A stretch of 64,000 nt of DNA from Monilinia fructicola (lineage: Eukaryota > Ascomycota > Leotiomycetes > Helotiales > Sclerotiniaceae). The notes beneath the pieces were generated by a model that was not told the origin of the DNA, searched no databases, and was given only the letters and a program-made list of their open reading frames with translations. Position numbers and translations under genes: made by a program. Location of the stretch: contig VICG01000013.1 of NCBI GenBank assembly GCA_008692225.1, positions 806,001 to 870,000 on the forward strand, read 5' to 3'. Below, in pieces: positions 32,571-43,700 of the stretch; the first letter of the stretch is position 1; every line of letters starts with the position of its first letter.

Positions 32571-35500
32571 CACAAGTTTAGAGGAGAATAAGATCTATAG
32601 GTTAAAAATAATGACTTTCAAGATAAAATGTGTTCTATACAGTCTGCGTGTTGATCATGCATATGCTCAAAATATTCATTCTCAGCAAATAGTGAATTCC
32701 ATTACACTTGTTCATCACGATTCCCCGTATACCGTCAGCTGGTGACGAGATTGGTGGGGGGAGGATGGATGTTGGAATGTGAATCACGGGCACACCATGC
32801 CCGCGAAGCCCCTCCCGAATTTGCAAACGCTTGGAGATTTGTAGGCCGTGAAGGGGAAGCCCCGAATTTCTGGCCCAGGGTTGCAGTTGGTGCTGCGTGG
32901 TCTTCGCGTCGGATCGCGGGAACTGCTTGGAGATGGCTCTTGGGATCCTGTGATGCGCTTGCTATGGTCGGATCGGCGGGCTATGGCTGTGTTTTGGATG
33001 GTGTGCCGGTGCTGCAGGGGGATTCATAACGGTGCCTATTTTGCGGTTACTACGATTCGAGGATGTGGATGATGGGGTGGTTGTTGGGGACCGATGGAAG
33101 GTGGGTTGGGTTTGTCTGTCGTGGTTATTTTGAGCATGTGCCAGTTGTACCTGATACAGTGATGCATAGTCGTATTAAGAAAAGATGGTCATTAGCGGGA
33201 AGGGTACACTAAGCGATGGGCGATTTTAGCTATTAGATCCTGTGGAAAAATGAATGGGATAGGGAAACCGGATTGAAGTTGGTGATTGGATGGTTAAATG
33301 TGTGATACAAGAAAAAGGTAGAGGGGGGGCCCGGGGGGGTTCATTGCATCCTCTGTTTGATTGACCAGAATTTGGACGATGACTGACTGAGATGAAGAGG
33401 AACGGTCAGCAAGCTAAAAATAATGATCGGATAGGCGTTGTCATATCCTTCCTAGATAAGCTGTATTATAGAACGAGTATATTTTCTCCTGATGTCTCAA
33501 AATTGTACCAGACGGGAGTCAAGATATTGCGATACGGCTATTGTTCGTCTCATTCCATCAATCATATGTGTGCCAAAGAATGATTCTAATGATGATGATG
33601 ATGCTCGTTACAATATCATAGAACTATGTCCATCTCAAGAAATCACGATCACAAAATACGAATTCCTCCTCTGTCATCCAGAGCGCCCTAGGAAATGATC
33701 TAATCATTGTTTGTTTCACACGCACATTCATTCCTGAGCATTCACACGTCCCTTGCTTACCCCATCTCATACATCACATTCACATATGCACAGGTATGCA
33801 CTCCCACCCAACCAAGCAAGCCCGCCGTGCAATCTCACCTTCCCCCAGATCTCGTCTCCCAGAATGACACATCGGGATAACCACAGGTAGATAGATAACA
33901 TGGCGCATCTAAATACATCGATTGAGAAACACCACGCAAGATAAAACCCAGACGAACCGCCAGCCCCCATTCCCCATCACCAATCCAACCAATCACAATC
34001 CCGGAAGTGCTAGACATTCGGTAACCCGTCTGGTTTTGTGGTTATGACTCTGAGCTGCAGGTGAAAGCGTCACTAGGCGTTTCTGGGGCGTGGAATAGGC
34101 TTTTTTGTTGCATGTCGTGTCGGATGGACTTACTGTGGTTTTTGTTTGAGGGTTGAGGGTAGGTTGGCGCTTTCTTTTGTGGGTTGGGATGGATGGGATG
34201 GGGGTGGGGATGGGGATGAGGATGTTTTTGATAAAGGGTGTGGAGTTGGAGATATGTGGTTACCGCACTTGTAATATGTATATATCTATTTGCGTATCTA
34301 TTTGCGAAAGTCTAGGGGGATGTGATATGTAAAAGGGGCGAGGATGTTTGTTGAGTGATTTCCGTGGGTGTGTTTGGCTGGAGGATATGTGAGGGATGTG
34401 ATGGATGCAACTACCGAGGGATTGAAATTGTAAGACCTACGAGCGAGCTCTAGTTCTACTGGTTTTGCATATAATGATATAAACCTCTAAACTAAACTAC
34501 TCGAGTACTAGAAACCTACATTCATCTTGAAACGAAACCACACTCACTCCATCAGATATAGTACTCAAGAGATTTCCCTGCGCCTAACTCAATACATGGA
34601 TTCGAACTCGTCAAGAAGCAACCGGTGTAAAGAAATCAAAAAATAGCCTCGATCCCAATACCCCATTGATATCCAATACCCCATCGATATCCGAGCCCCC
34701 CCTCCCCCCCAAAATAGGGTCCGCCGATCCTCTCCATCCAAACTTCCAAAAGGCCCTTCTTATCCGCAATCTGCATAACCAAAGTGACCACAGAAACCCA
34801 TTCATTCGATCCAAGCGCAACCAGACCAAGAATGAACAACACAATGAACCATCAATTAGTACCACCCAAGGAGTAAAAGATCCGCAGAAGACACCTCAGG
34901 AGACAACACTCCGGCCTCGCTACGAAATCCATCGTTTGATCAATTGAGAAAGTGATATTCGCCATGGCATGGCTTTCGATGGTTTGCTCGATGGGTAGAT
35001 AGTCTGGATTAAACTTTATGAGGAGGAGAGGAATCTCCGTAGATTTTGTAGATGTGCAACAAAAGAAGGTAGTGGTGAGATGGTTTGGATGGGGGGATTG
35101 GAGATGGTTGGGTGAGGGATCTTGGGGAATGCCGTTGATGATTGTTGGTGGATGCTTAATTGTATCATGCTATTCATGTTGAGTGAGACGTGGGATTTGA
35201 CGGTGCTACGGTCAGTATAGATAGATGCATGCTTGAGATGATGGGATTATTTCTTGATGTTCGCGATAGTTGCCTGGTTTGATTTCCTGCTAATGATTTG
35301 CAGAGATTCGTATATTCGATATATTCTACATATTCTACATACTCGCTAGATGTTCTACTCCAATGGGTAGATTTGCTAGATGAAATAACTGTTCTCGACT
35401 ACACTCGGCTAAGTGGAATGAATATGCATGGATATGTATTGAACTAATAAATAAGGTGTTATAAACTTATAAGGTGATTGAGAGATACCTTAACTAAAAT

Positions 35501-36492
35501 ATCCATAACCAATTCCGTATCCATTTCCTTTCTTCCTTCTCTTCTAATCGCTCATTTTCTAATTATCTCTTCAAGCTTACTTGTAACCTACACTACACCA
35601 ATTCAATATTGATTTTCGTTTTCATCATCAAAATAGAGACATTTAGCCAGTTTTCATTTTCATTTTTATAGTTTATATAAATAAATATAGTTTATAAATA
35701 TAATATTTTTATTAAAAAGCATTTAGCTATTATTTATACTTTAGAATTAGCGAGATTGTAAACGGTATTAGTATTTTATACAAGCGAATAGGTTAGATAA
35801 ATTTAAAATTACTAGTAATTCTAATATAAGTATATATTTTCAAGATTAACATTCGTTTTAGCTATATTAGGCTAATTGGAAAAAAACAAGGCTTTCTAGG
35901 TTACTTCATATGTATCCAAATCGAGAAATATAAGATGAGACAAGGATTTCATAGTTGCTTTTTCAGGATTAATTATAATAATGAATTAATCGCTACTATA
36001 AATATCCTTATTCGAAACTTTTAATAGTTTCCTAAATGTCTCTAATCACTCTAGAATCATCACATTCATTCATCCACATTCATCTAGCTTACTAATAATC
36101 CTCGGTCACATCGGTCTTCACCAACTCCATCCACTCCACCATCTTACAAAGCTTCCAAAGCTTTATCACTCTTATCAATAATAATCAAGACGATATCGTC
36201 ATTTCTCCTCAAACAAATGCCATAACACCATAATTGTACCATACTTGTGCCATAATCCATAATACCAACTTCAATTATGATTCGCAGGTCGTGAAGTAGG
36301 CGCATGTAGTATTATCAATCAATCTCTCAAGTGTCCAGTGTCCCGATTTCCATTTAAGTGCTGAATGTGCTTTGGTTCTGTTTTCCTGTATCTCATCCCC
36401 TCATTTCCAGATTCACGGAATAAGCTTCATCGACTCGAGTGACCAATTCTTACCCACCCCCATAAATTCAAAATCATAAAAAGCTCACAAAC
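32571..36492. other. Gene-poor 3.9 kb, no gene supported
   Basis: No frame here matches a protein family I recognise. A GT/GGAT-rich segment (about 32,900-34,350) gives Trp/Gly-rich accidental frames. A 68-codon minus-strand frame at 34636-34842 has a Trp/Gly-rich, partly hydrophobic sequence but no start context or spliced continuation that I can defend. The AT-rich block at 35640-36060 is listed separately. The last 400 bases before 36493 should hold the promoter of the SDR gene. Confidence 0.5.
35640..36060. other. AT-rich relic, possibly a RIP-mutated element
   Basis: Over about 400 bases the sequence drops to roughly 75-80% A+T with many TATA, TTAG and TAAT words and no open frame. Flanks are visibly less AT-rich. 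In Pezizomycotina such islands are usually remnants of transposons hit by repeat-induced C-to-T mutation. No terminal repeats or coding remnants can be made out, so the element type cannot be named. Confidence 0.45.
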
Positions 36493-37464
36493 ATGCCTCC
36501 ATCCAGCAATTTCTTCAGCATCGTCGCCGGTGTCGGTGCAGGAACTGGTACGTCATCCATCCTCCCAAATCCGTACTCCCTTTCCTCTTCCCCTTCATGC
36601 CCAAATCTGACCCCGCTTCCCTCCCAGGCCAATCCGTCGCCCTCAAATTCGCCCAAGCCTACCCAGTAGTGCTCCTCGCCCGCAATCCCGCCAATTACGA
36701 ACCTACCATAAAAGCCATCACATCCTCAGGCGGCCAAGCCATCGGGATCAGCACCGACGTCTCGGACCCCTCATCCATCACCCACGCATTCGAGCAAATC
36801 AAGAAAGAATACGGAAACAAGAAACTGGCCGCGGCCGTCTACAACGTCGGCGGCAAGTTTGTGAGGAAGCCATTTCTGGAGTTGAGTTTGGAGGATTATC
36901 AGGCGGGCTATGAGGCGAATGGGTATGTGTTTCCGCGAGACTTTTTTTTTAGAAGCATGGTGACGAGGATGCTAAGGGACACATGCTAATGATATGAATT
37001 CGGATCAATAGAAAGGGATTTTACCTCTTTGCGCAAAAAGCTCTACCTCTCCTCTTGGATGCCGTGGCTGACTCTCCACACCCACCATCCTTGATTGTTA
37101 CAGGTGCGACAGCATCGTTGAGAGGAGGTGCGCAATTGTCATCATTTGCAAGTGGAAAATTCGCTTTGAGAGCTACCACACAAAGTTTGGCTAGGGAGTT
37201 TGGTCCCAAGGGCGTACATGTTGCGCATGCAATCATTGATGGTGTGATTGATATTCCCAGAACCAAGGAGTGGGAGGTGAATGGAGGGGTCGAGGATGGA
37301 AAGATCAAGCCTGAAGCTGTAAGTATTGACTATTAAGATTCTGCCTTCGATATAACTAACACCATGATGTATAGATTGCGGATGCATATTGGTACTTGCA
37401 TACACAACACAGATCACACTTTACCCAGGAATTGGATGTTAGGCCATATGTTGAGAAGTTTTGA
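36493..37464 (+). CDS. Short-chain dehydrogenase/reductase family protein with Phe in place of the catalytic Tyr
   Basis: Four exons, 36493-36547, 36628-36922, 37012-37318 and 37375-37464, encode 248 residues in an unbroken frame. The nucleotide-binding loop is GVGAGTGQSVALKFA near residues 12-27, followed by VVLLARNP and a conserved ISTDVSDPSS (cofactor adenine contact). YNVGGKF takes the place of the usual NNAG. A candidate active Ser is in TGATAS near residue 152. At the expected YxxxK site the sequence reads FASGK (Phe162, Lys166). From memory, related uncharacterised fungal and bacterial SDRs also have Phe here, so it may define a subfamily with altered or no redox activity. Substrate is unknown. 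The protein lacks a signal or targeting sequence and is probably cytosolic. Confidence 0.88.
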
Positions 37465-38070
37465 TTTCGAAGATGAAGTATTAAGAGGCTATCGAGTTCC
37501 GCCGGACCATTCTAATGATTGATAGCCATAATACATCTTCAATGCGAAGAATAGATAGCATGACAATGAAATAATGACATTACAAATGTGCCTCACCATC
37601 AAACTATCATTCTTCATGGATTTGGTGTAATCTAAAAGACAGTCTGCAGGCAAGAAAGTTTTATGATTCATAGTAAAAAACTTTGGGTTTCTTCTTCGCT
37701 CGTCTTTACCTCGAAGCCAACAATCGACTGCCAACGGGGTGATATACAAGCGCAAATGATCACAACAGGGTATAATTCATGTCACAATGATCCTGAGGTA
37801 AGTTAGTAGAGGTACAGTCCTCCCAAAGCAGGTATAGCAAACAACAGCACAACATAATGCTGTCACAAGTGTCATAAGACACATTTTGCTTCGGGAGGAC
37901 TCCCATGGAGCATTTCACAGTGATACCAGACGTGCAAGCACGAAGGATGTGAAATGGCCATAATGTTTCATTGACTATGTCTAGCATATCCCGCTGGCAG
38001 CAGCCAGGGATTTATGCATGTAATGCTCATCGAAAGCACGCCAACCCTAACCCAATTTTATATGCCAAAT
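37465..38070. other. Convergent intergenic region, nothing seen
   Basis: This separates the stops of the SDR gene and the ribosomal protein gene. No conserved frame or RNA gene was recognised. It should carry both 3' untranslated regions. Confidence 0.55.
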
Positions 38071-38637
38071 TTATGCCTTGTTCTTCAACTTCTCCTTGAT
38101 CTCACGACCGGCCTTGATGCGCTCAAGGATGTTCTCACGGTCCTTGTCCAACTTCAACTTGGTGATGACGACCTTGGATGGGTGGATACCGAGGGGAACG
38201 GATTGTCCAGAGGACTTCTCCTTGACGACACGCTCGATGTGGACGACGTATTTGAGACGGTAGACGGAGGTGATCTTTCCCTCGGAACCCTTGTTGGAGC
38301 CACGAACGATGGTAACCTCATCATCCTTTCTGATTGGGATGGAGCGAACCTGAAAATTTCAATCAGATGTGGGAAAATTAAGATTGCGAAATATGTCATA
38401 TACGTACGTTGTACTTCTCACGGAGCTCCTTGCTCAAAGGAGCGCTCATGATGGTACGTCTGACGCTGGATGGGGCATCGAAATGAGCCTTGCGGGACTT
38501 TCTCCTGGAGGAGTGGAGGGCTGTAGAAAATTTTCGTTAGCTTTGCGATCGCATAAAAGGAGTGACACAAATCGCTCTTTGCGCAAAATCGTGTCAATGA
38601 GCGATTGATGGAACATACAGGTGTTGATCTTCGTCAT
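38071..38637 (-). CDS. rpl26: 60S ribosomal protein L26 (uL24)
   Basis: Exons 38637-38619, 38520-38408 and 38349-38071 on the minus strand encode 136 residues. The start exon holds only MTKINT plus one base, a common layout for fungal ribosomal protein genes. The protein sits near the polypeptide exit tunnel on the large subunit. Diagnostic blocks are [34 protein letters not shown], then the KOW motif [20 protein letters not shown], then [12 protein letters not shown] and [21 protein letters not shown]. Length lies between the yeast (127) and human (145) proteins. All splices keep frame. Donor ACC-TGTATGT and an acceptor CTACAG flank the first intron. Confidence 0.95.
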
Positions 38638-39498
38638 CTTGTCGGATTGGGTGAGGAACCTGGATTTGTCGTCGTCGTTGGTTGTTGGAAAAAAGTTCGG
38701 GATGTAGATTTCGAATGGAGATTTGTGTGCGAAAAGCGCTAGTGGTAAGCGAAATCTTGGCTATCACGTGCACATGCTCAAAATATGCATCGACATTTGA
38801 ATGAATCAGATATCCATGTTTGATATGAAAAGCATCGAAAGCGTTTTGTTTGATTAAATAAGTATATTGAAAAATACAACTCGTATCTATATGGGTATAT
38901 ATATTCTCATTGCTTATTCATAAAGTTATGAATGATAAGGCGAAGATGATCAGTATCGAACAAGCCTCCATCTTAATGTAGCTCGCAAACACCTCCGACC
39001 ATAAGAGATTTTGCTATATAGCTACTAGGTGCTCATCACGAATATAAAGACAAAACTCAGTGATCTGGTCTCACTTTCATGAAAAAGCTATCTTTGAACT
39101 TGGGGTTCTTTCGAGCTTGAAGTCAGCCGTAGAGTCCATTCACACATTAGATGTACCATCCCATGGAACATTATGAAGTAATTACCACATTCAAGAAATC
39201 GTGAATCTTTACCACGCAGAGCAGGTCAAACTTTCTAATTGATAAAATCTCATGTTTCTATACTAGGCAATGCGTCATGAAGGTATTCACACAAACAAGA
39301 AAACCATGACTGTGATTCCTTGTGTTCCCACTCCTGATCCTCATATTTGACAGTTTCTTCCCCTGCGCTCCTCAATCTCAATACTGAAAACAAATTCAAA
39401 ACATACTCCCGCCTAAATCACTAGCCAAAGTCAAAACCAAACGAAATCTGACGCCCGTCCAGCTCAACGAACCCTCAACCCATCCCCACGCGTTCAAA
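38638..39498. promoter_or_regulatory. Divergent promoter region between L26 and a small gene
   Basis: These 861 bases separate two divergent starts. No conserved reading frame was seen. The 200 bases nearest the L26 start are expected to contain its strong promoter; no specific element was identified. Confidence 0.45.
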
Positions 39499-39759
39499 AT
39501 GTGCACAACAACACAATGGCACTGGAAGGCTTGCGGCCACACAATCACAACTGAGTACATAATCCTCTGCAAAGAACTCTTCACACCTCAAGGTTGCATC
39601 AACGAAACCCCGGGCATTCTAGAGAAGAAGGGAAGGTGTCCCGACTGCCGGACACACCGCGCAATGCAAAACAACCAAGTCGTCGTAGATATAGAAGACG
39701 GTGATGGAGGTTGGGAAATGGTAACTGAGCTTATGATGAAGGAAATTAGGCAGGTTTAA
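39499..39759 (+). CDS. Small Cys/His-rich hypothetical protein
   Basis: A single frame of 86 residues. Cys/His pairs are arranged like a small zinc-binding fold: CGH near residue 12, then C24, C33 and, later, GRCPDC before HRA. The C-terminal third is acidic (VVDIEDGDGG). I do not recognise a named family, though fungal genomes contain many short proteins that start with a similar C-x-H-x-W pattern. There is no signal peptide. Codon use looks like that of neighbouring genes, and the Cys spacing argues against chance. Function unknown. Confidence 0.55.
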   Translation: MCTTTQWHWKACGHTITTEYIILCKELFTPQGCINETPGILEKKGRCPDCRTHRAMQNNQVVVDIEDGDGGWEMVTELMMKEIRQV

Positions 39760-40774
39760 CTTGAAGGCGGAGAGTATCAGGATCTTTGCCGTGATATATA
39801 GGGGTGTTTTGACACGGTGGCCATTGAGTATATTCGAAGGTTTTTTGAAATTGAGGGTAATTACATGTTGTATCCTAGACTACAACATTAATAGGCACCA
39901 TATCGATACATGCTGCTATACCCAGTACATTAATTAATAATCGTTAGAACCATGCTTTATTATTTACGTTCAAACGTGATTGAAGAACAAGCGAATGATG
40001 TGCATAGGCAGGATAATACGTTGACTTCAGTAACTTCAATATCAATACCCGAAACTCATAGCATAACATCTCAAGCGTCTCTAGAATTATCCTCATCATA
40101 TCTAGGTGATCTTTGTAATAATAAAACTAACTTCCTAACTCTCATCTGATATCAATCACAACCCCGTGAAGACCGAACACGTGCCCTTCCTCCCTCCCTC
40201 ATCCAAAATTGTTGAGAGATTTCTTAAAAAGCGCATTCAAGAGTTCAGACAAACCCAGAAGCTGGCCGAGAAAGTCCATTGAGTCTCGCTCTCCATTTTT
40301 TATGACTATGGATTGTTATTTCTTATATAGAACGGAATGCGACGGTCGCATGATATAAAAGATGGTTATACTGCACTCATAGGCTATTCGAAACCCATTC
40401 TCAAATTTCATCTCCTTACATCACATATCACATTGTCATTATACATGAAGAGATTCCGATCAAAAGAAATACCTTGCCATTCTAAATATAAGAAAAACCA
40501 GACACAAAAGTTCATGTATTCGAAGAAACCCATGAATGAATATTTCAAATCCTCCACTCACTCATTTTCACGATTTTCCATTGTCCCACATACAGTCGAA
40601 CATCCAAAACGAAGACATTGTTTCCCATTCAACAGCTAAAACTGCTAGTACAAAATAAGAAATAGGAAAAGGAACACAAATCAAAACAATATATGAAATC
40701 GGGGCTCATGCCCACCGCCCTGAATCCAATCTTACAAGACTAAAACGGCGAACTGAATTTCCTCCTTGTTCCCT
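39760..40774. other. Intergenic, no gene seen
   Basis: AT-rich stretch between the small Cys/His gene and the 3' end of the giant WSC gene. Open frames of up to 100 codons lack any protein-like pattern. Confidence 0.5.
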
Positions 40775-43700
40775 TCACCACCTCCTAAGATACTTCCCCG
40801 TAGCTGCAATTTTCCTAGGCCTTAGTAGTGTTATCAATGTTGAGGCACTAGAAGATGCTTTTGCACAAGACGAGGTACCATCTCCATCACCACAAGTAGC
40901 ATTGCAGCTTGAGCCTGGTAAGATACCACCTGACTCGACATTGTTACCGCATACACACTTAACGCCACTCTCAACTGCGTAGAATTCATATTCAGAACAG
41001 ATTGTTGAGCAGATAGCCGGTGTTATGTCTGTTGAGAATGTTGTGGGCCCATCTAGAGTGCCTGTTGAGTTTGTAGAACATCCAAAGTAAGCAAATGGAG
41101 GTGTCGCGCCTGCAGATGCACTAGAAAAAGTGGAAGAAGATGAAAGACTTGAGCTGAAGATCGTGCTGCTGGGTAAATCAAGGCTTGATGATGATGATAT
41201 ATCGGTTGTTAAGCTCTGGAACAATGAAGTGGAAGTGTCGACATTTGATTGCGATCCAGGTTGAGATGAGCTTGAACTGCTGGAAGGCTCCAGGCTTGAT
41301 GATGATGATATATCAGTTGTTAAGCTCTGGAACAATGAAGTGGAAGAGCCGAAATCTGATTGTGATATAGATTGAGATGGGCTTAAAGTGTCAGGATGCT
41401 CAAAGCTTGATGTTGCATCAACACTAGAGCTCTGGAAAGACGATATGATAGAGCTAATCTCGGATACCAGCGAAGTAAGAGTTTGACTTGTAGCAAGCGG
41501 TAAACTGCTCGAATCTGTTATGCTTTGGATATTGGAGATCGCCGATAATGTGTCGGTGCTTGGTATTTGAGATTCAGAAGCCGGAAACGTGGTCTCAAAA
41601 GCCGTACTAGAAGCACTTCCCGAGACTACATTATTGATGGGGGGTAGACTAGTTCCAGATCCACTAGCAGAGGACGATAACTCTGATAAGGTAACTTGAA
41701 GGAAGACTACTTGAAGCTGTGGGCCCTTCATTTATCTGAGAAGACGTAACAGAAGCACTTGGAAGGGATGTGCCCAACAGTCCATCTGTCGAAGACTCTA
41801 GAGTAGATACAGACTCACTGTGTATTTCTGATGAAGATATACTTGATAAACTAGACTCGAAATTCGAAGTTATGGCAGGTGTGGAACTGAAAATGGAACT
41901 TGTTTGAGATAATGAGTCTGTCTGGGACGCTGACACCGAAGATGCAAGCGTCGAGGAAATAGAGCCCAATACATCAGCTGTAGATGACGTAATGATAGAC
42001 TCGGATTGAGACGCGACATCAGATGCAGATGTCGCAATCGGAGTAAGTATGACGGTGGTTTCGATGCTTGTGAAGGTTGCACTTGCACTATGAATCTCAG
42101 ACAATGTAGTTCCGGACAAATCAGAAGATGTAGCTACTTGAGAAGACTCAGCCAGTACAGTTGAAGAAGCTCCTCTTTGACTTGGCGAGAATGTTTCGGC
42201 AATCTGGGCGCTAGAAGACCCTATCAATGATTCAGAGAGTTCAGTTGATGGCCCTCCCAACAAGGTCTCTTGTGTCGATGATGGGGCATTTGAAATTGTC
42301 TGGCTACCTTGAGATGCAGCCTCGGTAGTAGATAGAACATTGGATGATACAGAAACCTCAATCTGAGTGCTGGAGATAGCTTCAGAGTTTTCTGTTGAAG
42401 AAAGAGCAATATTTGAGCTAATTGCAAGCGAATTAGTCGAAGCAGTGACCTGTGATGCAATTGTACTTTGCGATACCCCATTCGAGTTCGATATAAGTTG
42501 AGAATTCGATATCGAGACTTCAATTGACATTTCAAAAGCTGATGAGCTCGTTAAAGAAGCGCTAGAAGAGAAAATGGGTTCAAGCGTTTGCGATGGCGAC
42601 GTTTCCGAGGCTGAAAGCTCGATGGAGGTGCCTGAGACAAGGTTTCCAACAATTGGAATACTGCTACTAGTGCTATCTATGACGGGAGAGCTTTCAGAAG
42701 ACTGCCCTATTGTAGATGATGAAAGTTGAGATAAACTGATAGATAAGGCAGATTCGAAGGAAGTAGTCGAAAGAGGAACGTTTGTGGCTAACGTGGCGGG
42801 TCCTTCAAGGGTAGAGAAAGAACCAGAAGACTGCCCTATTGTAGATGATGAAAGCTGAGATAAACTGATAGATAAGGCAGATTCGGAGGAAGCAGTCGAA
42901 AGAGGAACGTTTGTGGCTAACGTTGAGAATCCTCCAATGGTGGACAGAATGTCAGACTGTGATGTCCCAGATGGTATTGGGGCTAAAGAAGACTGGGAAA
43001 AACTCAGATAATACTCCCGAAGAAATAGTGATGCTTTCAGCTATTCCAGATGGCTCAATAGTAGTCGATGAAGTTTGAGTTAATAGAATCGATGACGTCA
43101 AGGAATTTTCGACTGTATTCGAAGGAAATCCAGAAGGCGAGATGCTTGGAGCAGCTGAGAGACTCTCAATCTGCGAAAGTAAAGTTGATGAGGGTCCAAT
43201 ATTCTGAATTGAATTTGATGAGATTTCAGATGTACCAATACTGACCACGCTCTCAGAGCTTGTAGATTGAGGAGAGGGGATTGATATAATCTCGGTAGAT
43301 CCAATGAGACTAAAGCTTCCCACTAAAGTTGACGGGAGTGCTGACAATCCAGGGTTACTTTGAGGAAGTGACTGAGTCTCCGAAAATGTGTTGGAGATGG
43401 ATGCAGGAGTTTCAATGGAACTCGAAGATTCAATCGTAGTCGCACGGCTGCTGCTCAAGCCCTCAGAAACGTTCTCAGATAGAGAGCTTGATACACCACC
43501 AATGCTTCCAGAAGTCTCAACATACAAGGTAGATTGAACTGCGATGCTTGAGATACTAATTATGGAGCTCGACACTGTTCCTAGGCTTGCTTCAGTGTTT
43601 GAGCCACTCAGGCTTTGCGAGGCCTCTGTTGTTAAAGATGAGAACCCGCTTGAGATCGTGTCGATGCCGGTAACTGCCAAGGACAATGAAGTGCTGCTAG

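Noticed and set aside
32362..32745. 127-codon plus-strand frame
   Set aside because: It runs through the complement of the 5S rRNA gene, which explains its RIRWWSPTQ-like sequence.
34636..34842. 68-codon minus-strand Trp/Gly-rich frame
   Set aside because: Partly protein-like, but no start context, convincing splice partner or family match.
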